Assembly (NCBI RefSeq): GCF_943734655.1
Contig: NC_071354.1
Coordinates: 199,762,911 to 199,826,910, forward strand
DNA length: 64,000 bases
From: Sabethes cyaneus
Taxonomy: Eukaryota > Arthropoda > Insecta > Diptera > Culicidae
Direction of reading: 5' to 3'
The notes under the pieces are model-generated. The model saw only the letters and a list, made by a program, of their open reading frames with translations. It was not told where the DNA came from and did no database searches. Of the stretch, positions 56,330 through 64,000 are shown piece after piece (within the stretch, counting starts at the first letter, position 1; each line of letters begins with the position of its first letter). The position numbers were made by a program, and so were the translations under genes.

Positions 56330-59300
56330 ATGGTAGTTAGATATTCAACCACACTTCCTTCATCATCCCGAGCAGGAATTTTAAACTAGGGAATAATTTA
56401 AATTTTATCTTCTTCATATACTACGTTTTCTGTATCTAATTAATTTATGTTTACTTTTATAAATCCTCTCCTAGGTTAGAGTACAAAACAGTTGCGAGGG
56501 TAGTGCTACGATTCTAATAGCCTTTGCCAACCGATATTCGAACATACGACGATTGGCTTGTAAGACTAGCGTCGTACCTGGGAGGCTCTTACAAACACAA
56601 ATTTGTTCTAAATTGCATTAGAATAGGTAAAACTTGACTGAATTTGCACGAATTGCATTCAACTACAGAAAAGTAGCAATAAGTATTTTAATCGTTGAAA
56701 TCAGATAAAACCCAATTGCAACTGATTCCGAATCCGTAAGCAAAGACTCTAAACTAATAATTAATTGGACGGTATTGGGAAAGGATTTGATTAGATTCGA
56801 AGAAATTGTTACATTTTGTTTCGATTCCAATGAGCAGAATGAGAATAGTTTCCTGTCAATTGTTTGCTATCATGCAATAATGACTCGACTCGAAATGTCT
56901 AATGTTCACTATTAATCGTAGTCAAGTTTGCACATTTCACATGCGAAATTGTTTCTGTTCCAAAGTTATTTCATTATCACCAGTAGGTACCTACGTACCA
57001 ACAAGCATCGGTTTGTCATGTGCCCCATTCTACTCGTTAAGAAATTCTGCACTAACAGTTTTAGTTTCGGTTTAGTTTTTGTGAGTAGAAAACTCGCCCT
57101 CAATTTGGCCTTTCCAGTTTTGACAACAAGTTGGAAATCAACATTGTTCATTTCACATGACACATCAGAGATGGAAACATCATCGTAATTGAAAAAAGTT
57201 TGCACGTCAAACTGCCAAGAGCCAATTCCGAGTCCAACCAGATTGGCATCCTTCAGACTGATTGGTTGGTAGTTGGTAGAGCAAGATAAAAGCAACAATT
57301 CGGTGGATTTATTTAGCTCGTTCGCCCAGAAGTACTACACTGTCTGTCTAGTTGGGTTGTTTGAGTCATATAAAGGATTACGACTCCATAAAAATAATCA
57401 ATTCGTACGGAATAAAGAACTGGTAACCGTAGTGTCCATAAACACTCATACCTAAGCTTGATGGATTGATTTTCAATATTGGATGATCCGTAAAACGGCC
57501 TGGGGCTCATTTCACATCCTACAGAGAGTTAACTTTATTTCTATATTTCAGCTTTTTCTGTCCGTTCATGGTGATGCACTGCAGAACTGGTGTAGCAATC
57601 CTACCGGAACTAAGAAATCTAATTCCGTGCGTGTACAAATGTTCATTGTGCCAAAGTGCATCGTTGTTGAGGCAACCTTCAAACTTTTGCGACCCGAGCA
57701 TCGATACCCAAGCGAGCGGGCGACGAAAACTTTTCCGCACCGACCAAAATGGAAGTAAACTTTCCGTCATGCAGTATTTACCAGCAAAAGAATAGTGCAC
57801 ACTCAAAGCGGATGAAGTTTTGAGAAATGCAACATTCTACATGCACTGACAAGTGACAACTGAAGAACCGGAAAATGACAAAACTGTGGACGAATGCTTA
57901 TACATACAGCAGCAATGCTGCATGCTTTAGCAGCACTATCGGATCGAAAGAAACTTTGCACAATAATAGCTTCTCTCTTTTCGCTGGTTGTAAAATCGGA
58001 AGCAGTACATAGTCAATCAATCGGATTTCGAGCTCCGGCAAAAGTGGCGACTCAGAAGCAGTGGAATTAATGATGTTGCTTTTCCTGTGACAAATCTGCT
58101 GTAGTGCAAGAAGATTAATGGCTAATTAAAAGAAACATTTTATTTTAATGTGTAATCCGAGATGAAGAAAAAAAAGCACTAGTGAAAACCGGCTGCTGAA
58201 TTAGGTACGAACCCCTTCCAGTCCTAATGAAATTCTGTAACAATTGCTGAAGCGAAAAAGTTACTAAAAACTATATTTATTATTACTGTCGGCAATAGAT
58301 AAACTAACCTCAATTTAGTCGGTATTAAATGTTTAACATTCGAGACGAGCCCCCATTGCTGCTCGATAATGAACAATTCCAAGGAAGTTATATACACTTT
58401 CCTGAAAGTTATGTCGCTTCAGTGAAACCAAGTCCGTCCAACCCGGGCTGCACGAGCTTACATCATATTCGATGGTGTTTACTATGTAGTATTGGTAGGT
58501 ATCAGACAAGCGGAAATAGATGGTGTCAGCTACTTCCGTCTCTCTTTCCTGATACTCGAACCAAAGTGACGCAGTGCTGTGATCGATAATTTTTCCGACG
58601 CGCTTATGCAATTTGAGGAAAACTAACATTTACATTCATTGCAACATTGATTTTAAATTATTCAATTTTCTAAATTTTATTTTCACAAATATTATTTCGT
58701 AATCAGTAAAAATACATCAGGATCGTCGTTTTAACAATGACTGAAATGCCTAAAATTGCAAGGTGATGCAGAATACGTTATCTGTTAGCTGAGTCTTTGA
58801 TTAACAATTTAACCTTTGCTTGGCGCAAAGCTTGCACCCAAAACCCCGTGCACCGATGATGAATACAATTATCTTGTTTTGATGAGTTTCCGACAGCAAT
58901 GAATTCGGATTACGAACTTCGCTCGGTGTGCACAATCCACAATGGGACAGGAAGAAGCAAATAAAAAAAAGTAAAATATGAATTTCTACCGAAGCGACCA
59001 ATTGTGACGCTGGCTGGGGATGGGTAAAGTTTTAGTTTAGCAGGAATTTTCCACCAGAAAGGCGCACAACACAATAACCGGGGAGGGGGACGTCTACATA
59101 AATCCGCTTTTCTTAAATAAATAAACCTAGATTGTTGGAGAGCTGTTCGTGCGTTACTTGGTACCACTTCGGCAAAAAGTACTGCATTGTTGTAAATTTC
59201 TTAACAAGTACCCGAACTCAATCCTCACACCCACCCCCGCCCCGTATCCCCACAAGTACGTTGATCGAACACGATAGCGGTGAGTGAATGAATGAAAATT

Positions 59301-59717
59301 ACATTCCATTGCCGGGGTGAAATATAATAATTGAATTGAACTTCATATCTGTGCAATTGTGGACGGAATCCGATCGTGACGGAAGGCAAGCTCGAGTTTG
59401 GGGTTTACCGTTTGAGAAACTGGAAAGCTGTTTTAATGCAGGTTTACAGAGTAGCTCACTGGAGAATTTCCGGTAAACAGCGTGCCATTTGAAAGTGCAA
59501 GCTGATCGCAGTAAATTTGAACTAGTAAAAATCTTCTCACATCGACTCGTCACCGTCATGAATATTTCAATTTATGCAACAATTTCAAGTTAATTAGTCA
59601 ATTAGTTATTAAAACTGGAATTTATTCCTGTGTAATGTCACATCAGGTTATTATAATAACAAAATAATATACAAGTCTTAGCCATAACTGGTTATTCAAA
59701 TGAAATGAACTTCCTTA
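56330..59717. other. 3.4 kb without a supported gene
   Basis: At about 56,533-56,560 the word TTCGAACATACGACGATTGG matches the arm of the inverted repeat at 4,779-4,875. Frames at 57,480-57,810 and 58,330-58,630 are open on both strands at once and lack clear splice sites. Other sequence is unremarkable. Confidence 0.45.
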
Positions 59718-59960
59718 TTAGTAAAAACGAGTTAGATTAAACTTCCCAATTTCAATTACAATAAATCGAGTAAGAGGAGGCGCAAATTGTGTCAAACATA
59801 ATAACACAACCCACCAGATGGTGGAGTTTGAAGATACGTCGCACGCTTAATAAAGGGGTTGTACAGTCTGCTTCTGTCCAGCGCCTCTATGGTTCAAAGG
59901 TACATTAGTACCAGTGAGCCACATGCTCTGGGTGTTATAGTAGTAGTAGTAGTAGTAGTA
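59718..59960 (+). mobile_element. SINE-like family, 5' part, ending in (TAG)n
   Basis: Homologous to the first half of 62,709-63,125: GTTAGATTAAA, then GTCCAGCGCCTCTATGGTTC (about 59,876-59,895; with the A-box-like TGGTTCAAAGG) and GAGCCACATGCTCTGG. It breaks off at a (TAG)n run at about 59,937-59,960, before the B-box region. Confidence 0.65.
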
Positions 59961-60574
59961 GGGGAAAGCCACCATCATTTCAAGGACTTGCCAATGTATG
60001 TGGGTAGAATTACAGATGATCCAAATTTGATTATCAAATGAATTTCACACTAATGTTGTTACAGAAGGGCCAAAAGGGATTGGGCGGACCCACAAGCAAA
60101 GGCACTTGTGCGCATTCCGGGGTTATAAGAGTCGCCTTCTAGCATTAGGATCCTTCCATGTAATAATCAATTTCGCTGTACCAACTTTAACCCACGTGAT
60201 GATTGGTTTGTTTTGAATTAAGAAGTGCCATATTTGCTTCAGATCTTAAGGATTCAGGTTGGCAATCCACTCCATCATCCAGCCTTCCACATTTATGATA
60301 TCAATAATAATACTGTTAATAATATGATATTAAGATGAAATGTGGAATATATGGGTAAAAATAGAACAATCTCACCAGCAGTCCTTCGTATGGAATAGAG
60401 TAGCGTCCTTTGAGATTCCATAAGTGCTTCTAATAGTTAATTTAATTTTTCATTCTGGTATCCATGTGCAGTATTAAAACTCGTTTTGGCCAAAGTTTTT
60501 ACTATATAACAGGAGATGCTTCATAAGTTAAAACGAAAAAAATAATTAAAATAACTTATTAGGCTTACCTATTA

Positions 60575-60990
60575 GCTAGGCCGTGTGGCTCCGCCATCTG
60601 CCCAAAACCGCGGTTTTGAGATCAGGCAACCGGGAACCACCCAGCATCGCACCTCCTAGCTTGGCTACTCACTAGAGTATTACCAGGTACGGCCACGTGG
60701 AGGCGCTAGGTAGGGGCTTGGGATGTCTAGAGCTCACATGCCCTGGCGGGTGTTGTGAGTTCGAATTCGGTTATGATCCCAGATTATAGCTTCGGTCGAC
60801 CCATGCACCTTCCAGCATTGGACAAAAGGTAGGAGTCACAACGACTACTTGTTAAGCGTAGCTACTAATAACCCGCTCTCCCCCCTCTTACCTTTCCGCT
60901 CTTTATTCTTCACTCTAAAAATTTCATTACTATCTTCTACCGTCCCTTCGTCAATTATGAAAGAACTACAGTTACAAAAAATATTAATAC
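60575..60990 (+). mobile_element. SINE-like family, alternative head, complete 3' part
   Basis: The 3' half (CCCTGGCGGGTGTTGTGAGT, the B-box-like AGTTCGAATTC, then CCTTCCAGCATTGGACAAAA and CTTCTACCGTCCC) matches 62,890-63,125. The 5' half differs: it carries CACCTCCTAGCTTGGCTACT and GGAGGCGCTAGGTAGGGGC, shared with 6,590-6,670. So it is a modular element made of two repeat heads and tails. Confidence 0.65.
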
Positions 60991-61509
60991 GAAGTTTGTC
61001 GGGTCAGCTAGTATGCATATAAAAATGCTAGTTGGGCAGTGTGGTTTCGTTCATCTAACTTCCGGGCACGGCTTTTCGCACCGGTATTCTGTTTTTTGTC
61101 AAGATTTGGGACCTTTTGAACATTGGACGTACATAATCCAGCTCGAATTTGGCCTCAAATTCAATTTTTTGCCCAAACCCTGACGAAGGGGTTTCTGGTC
61201 GAAGGCTCCAGCTGCGCACTTCCTAAGTAACAATTCTATGTTTTTTACGTTCCTCTAGTGGTTTTCATGATCAATTTCCAAAAAAACCGCTAGTAAAACT
61301 ATGAGTCCACCAGCTTTGTTAACTTGAAAATATATCCGTGAGCAGAAAAGTTAAAGTTTCACTGTCAGATCATTCTGAACGATTTGTGCGCGATTGTCGA
61401 TATGCGCATTAAATTTTATCATGCGTATTAGTATGATAGGTGGGTAAAATCAACGCGTCATCGAAATTTTGCAAGTTTTGAAAATCAGTTGTTTTAACAA
61501 AATAAATGT
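60991..61509. other. No recognised feature
   Basis: Non-coding sequence between the SINE-like copy and the minisatellite MITE. Confidence 0.5.
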
Positions 61510-61511
61510 AC

Positions 61512-61934
61512 ACTCAAGTCGCTTTTTACGCGAAGGATACGTCTCGCGTAAATCAAAACCGCGTAAATTCCGAAATTCGCGTAAAAACAAACCGCGTAAA
61601 AAACCGCGTAAATTCCGAAAATCGCGTGAAAAAACCGCGTAAGTTCCGAAATTCGCGTAAAAAAACCGCGTAAATTCCGAAATTCGCGTAAAAAAACAAA
61701 ATTTCGCGTAAAAAAACTGGATTTCAACACTACGCGAAAAAATAGACGTTTTGAGCACATCCGTGTAAATTCTGAAAATCGCGTCAAAAACCGTGTAAAT
61801 TCCGAAAATCGCGTAAAAAACCGCGTAAATTCCAAAATTCGCGTAAAAAACCGCGTAAATTTCAAAATTCGCGTAAAAACCGCGTAAATTCCAAAATTAG
61901 CGTAAAAATAGTCGCGTAAAAAGCGACTTCAGTG
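61512..61934. mobile_element. MITE built of a minisatellite, TA duplication
   Basis: Terminal inverted repeats CACTCAAGTCGCTTTTTACG and, at the right end inward, CACTGAAGTCGCTTTTTACG (both followed by CGCGA or CGA) are identical at all but one position. TA flanks at 61,510-61,511 and 61,935-61,936. The interior is about ten degenerate copies of a unit of roughly 30 bp (CCGCGTAAATTCCGAAA plus TCGCGTAAAAA). The open frames of about 100-120 residues on the minus strand are repeats of that unit and not genes. Confidence 0.85.
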
Positions 61935-61936
61935 TA

Positions 61937-62460
61937 TTCTCAATCTCTAGCAAAAACATTTTGCTGCTTCTTATGACATGAAAACCGATTGATTCGCACT
62001 TTTTTTCTGCAATACACTTTGCTTTAAATAAAAAGAAAACAACCAATAAAGCGGAATGCCATGATTATATAACATTTCGCCGAATACCATTTTGCAGAAC
62101 CCCACTTCTCGGTTGACCATAACGCAAAATATAGAGATTCTCGGAATACCATTTCGAAAAACTTAACCTTTACGCGTGACCCTCTCCTTATTCGCTGTTG
62201 CTCATTCGGACCCAACTGAAGGAAAGCAATAGAAATCAGTAGGCCTAGGAAAACAAATAAACCTAGATAGAGGTGATCTATTTGGGTGGACTGCCCCCCA
62301 CCCCCGCAGTGGCCGCTTCTGACGGCGGTTCGCTGGCAACACTCACGGGTTGCGGCCGTCTCGCCCTGAATCATCTAGTGTTACTGTTGATATTGACCAA
62401 ACTCGTGATTTTAGTCATGACCTTGAAATGCGGTCAGGCATATATCAATATTTTTTTTTT
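61937..62460. other. No recognised gene; GC-rich patch
   Basis: Contains GGAATGCCA..., CGAATACCATTTTGC and GGAATACCATTTCG words (62,055-62,155), a loose short repeat, and a GC-rich stretch at 62,286-62,370. No coding support. Confidence 0.4.
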
Positions 62461-62573
62461 TGAAACGATGATTCTACAATTGATGAAGGGACGGTAAGGG
62501 AAAGTAATGAAGGATTTTTTTTTATTTTTTTTTAGTAAATGAAGGGGAAAGAGTGAAAAGGAAGGGGGGGGGT
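62461..62573 (-). repeat. Inverted 3' fragment of the SINE-like family
   Basis: Reverse complement of the end of 62,709-63,125: GATGAAGGGACGGTAAGGGA and GTGAAAAGGAAGG mirror TCCCTTACCGTCCCTTCATC and CCTTTCCACTC. Together with that copy it makes an inverted pair about 0.5 kb apart. Confidence 0.7.
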
Positions 62574-62708
62574 CAATTTCGAGTTTGGTCAATTTCATAG
62601 GAACGGAGCCTTTCTCCGAAGAAACGCGGACTAACACGCTTTCGGACGAACAACGTCACACGCAGTACCTTGCAAGTCGTAAGGGCCTGCATAGTGTCGT
62701 CGTCCTGA

Positions 62709-63128
62709 AAGTAAAAACACGTTAGATTAAAACTTCTCGGTCGGTGGTTTCTACAGTAGGTGTAGGAAGAGGCACAATTTGTGTCTAAAAATAGCCCAAC
62801 CCATGTCGCTATGGTTAATAAGGGGGGTTGTGCAGACTTCTTTTGTCCAGCGCCTCTATGGTTCAAAGGTACACGGGTACCAACGAGCCACACGCCCTGG
62901 CAGGTGTTGTGGGTTCAAATCCGGTTATAATCTCTGATTATAGCTTGGTTCAACCCATACACCTTCCAGCATTGGACAAAAGATAGGAGTCACAACGACA
63001 ACTTGTTAAGCATAGCTACCTATTATCCCCCCCCCCTTTCCTTTCCACTCTTTCCCCTTCATTCCCTAAAAAAAATCCTTCTTCATTACTTTCCCTTACC
63101 GTCCCTTCATCAAATATAGAATCATTAC
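62709..63128 (+). mobile_element. SINE-like element, most complete copy
   Basis: It carries an A-box-like TGGTTCAAAGG (62,859-62,869) and a B-box-like GGGTTCAAATCC (62,911-62,922) spaced as in tRNA-derived promoters. A body with CCTTCCAGCATTGGACAAAA and a pyrimidine-rich 3' end with CCGTCCCTTCATC follow. The sequence upstream of the A-box (62,709-62,850) is shared with 59,718-59,870, so it is part of the repeat. tRNA origin is likely but not certain. No duplication identified. Confidence 0.6.
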
Positions 63129-63141
63129 TGTTGATAGTGTT

Positions 63142-63246
63142 GAACTCGAGAAATTTTAGACTCTTCCATAAAACATTAGTCAATAACAAGACCATCAATT
63201 GTTATTGACTAATGTTTTATGGAAGAGTCTAAAATTTCTCGAGTTC
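63142..63246. repeat. Perfect palindrome, 48-bp arms
   Basis: Bases 63,142-63,189 and 63,199-63,246 are exact reverse complements with a 9-base loop (GACCATCAA). No mismatch in 48 positions. It joins the SINE-like tail on the left to the tandem repeat on the right. Confidence 0.95.
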
Positions 63247-63690
63247 GATTAGTTTTCGAGTTAAGCAAAAATTTCTGTTTTGTTTTTATGAGAATCCTTA
63301 TCCCCCTACCACAGGGGGGGGTGTCAAACCATCATAAAAAAATTCGTACCGCCAAAACCCTCCACATGCCAAATTTGGTTCCTTTCGGTTGATTAGTTTT
63401 TGAGCTATGAGAAAATTTGTATTTCATTTGTATAGAAGCCCCCCCTCCTAAAGTGGGGAGAGGTCCTAAATCACCATAGAAAAAATTCTTGTTCGCAAAA
63501 ACACCCACATGCCAGATTTGGTTCCATTTGTTTGATTAGTTCTCGAGTTATGCAGAAATTTGTGTTTCATTTGTATGGGAGCCCCCCCCCCCCTCTTAGT
63601 GAGGGGAGGAGTCTATAACCATCATAAGAAACTTTCCTGGCCCCGAAAACCTCTACATGCAAATTTTCACGCCGATCGGTTCAGTAGTTT
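63247..63690. repeat. About 143-bp tandem repeat, three units
   Basis: Anchors such as GATTAGTTTTCGAGTTA, TTGATTAGTTTTTGAGCTAT and TTGATTAGTTCTCGAGTTAT recur at about 143-bp spacing. Each is followed by ATTTGTRTTTCATTTGTATR, a C-rich then G-rich run, an ACCATCATAA-like word, and CACATGCCAAATTTGGTTCC. A fourth, partial unit ends at TCGATTCTATAAGG (about 63,705). Confidence 0.8.
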
Positions 63691-63711
63691 TCGATTCTAT
63701 AAGGAACATTC

Positions 63712-63733
63712 CGACAGACAGACAGACAGACAG
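63712..63733. repeat. (GACA)n microsatellite
   Basis: About five copies of GACA, followed by AAATCCATTTTTATAGGTAT. It closes the tandem repeat and is probably the end of that repeat family. Confidence 0.85.
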
Positions 63734-64000
63734 AAATCCATTTTTATAGGTATAGATCAAAACGGTTCGACAAGCAACAGTCGACAATTTTGATTGGTGC
63801 ACCATATTGTATTGCTACGCCCAATGTATGGTAAGTTTATAAGGGATGCGGAGCAGCCAACTAGTTTTATTGTGGTAATATAACCAACCACAGTAAATTT
63901 GATTTATTAACAGTTTTATTATAGTTTTTAGCTAGCTTTAAGTAGTTTTTGACTTGTGTCATCTTGGTATTGCACAATACCATAATAAAACGAGAGGTAA
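63734..64000. other. No recognised feature to window end
   Basis: Short non-coding sequence up to the right edge. Confidence 0.5.

Noticed and set aside
58329..58629. Overlapping open frames of 86 and 98 residues on opposite strands
   Set aside because: The minus-strand peptide looks protein-like, but no consensus splice sites or family match support it as an exon.
58801..59001. Minus-strand 66-residue frame beginning with a signal-peptide-like hydrophobic stretch and containing four cysteines
   Set aside because: Short, isolated, no promoter, splice or homology support. A hydrophobic N-terminus is common by chance in AT-rich DNA.
61450..61865. Minus-strand frames of 102 and 123 residues with FTRISEFTRF-like repeats
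   Set aside because: They are translations of the minisatellite inside the TA-flanked MITE and change with repeat register.
1..64000. Endogenous viral elements, bacterial operons, rRNA genes
   Set aside because: No frame resembling viral capsid, polymerase or glycoprotein families beyond retrotransposon RTs; no ribosome-binding or operon structure; no rRNA-like sequence noticed.

Overview
This window reads as eukaryotic nuclear DNA from a dipteran with a large, repeat-rich genome, most likely a mosquito. Genes are extremely sparse, and there are poly(A)/GT-AG type gene signals, tRNA-derived SINEs, and APE-type non-LTR retrotransposons of the RTE-like, Jockey-like and LOA-like kinds. MITEs and Tc1/mariner, pogo-like and Transib-like DNA transposons are also present. 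Nothing bacterial or viral was recognised. The species cannot be fixed from the sequence alone.

Layout. 1-10,600: a 13-bp satellite at the left edge, two copies of a PIF/Harbinger-like MITE (1,679-2,158; 7,088-7,531), an inserted element bounded by 24-bp direct repeats (6,057-6,754), and a composite repeat with over 2 kb of almost pure pyrimidine (7,621-9,262 and 9,730-10,590). 10,687-10,814: a tRNA-Glu-derived SINE. 10,830-14,750: no recognisable element. 14,750-18,920: Jockey-like RT remnants, then a decayed RTE-like element on the minus strand into which a younger RTE-like copy (16,216-17,745) has inserted.

19,640-21,092 (minus) holds the only convincing host gene: an internal exon with good splice sites, a 668-bp GT-AG intron, a terminal exon and a poly(A) signal. 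I do not recognise the protein. Its upstream exons were not found.

23,205-27,640: an RTE-like 5' fragment, then a nearly full-length 3.2-kb RTE-like element (24,357-27,562, minus) with a perfect 13-bp target-site duplication inside a Jockey-like fragment. 27,640-33,960: little recognisable. 33,960-41,350 (plus): a decayed LOA-like element (ORF1, endonuclease, RT, RNase H). It is interrupted by a 1,866-bp Transib-like element whose two ends resemble RAG recombination signals with a 23-bp spacer, and by a small palindromic element.

41,350-64,000: an LTR-like/minisatellite block, three Tc1/mariner-type transposase remnants, a second Glu-SINE, an RTE-like remnant split by a pogo-like MITE, further RTE debris and a fold-back element. 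At the right edge are a modular SINE-like family, a MITE made of a 30-bp minisatellite, a perfect 48-bp-arm palindrome and a tandem repeat of about 143 bp.

The parts do not form a pathway. The value of the window is its insertion history: at least four nested insertions can be read directly, three with target-site duplications. The best-supported unusual feature is the Transib-like element with RSS-like ends.
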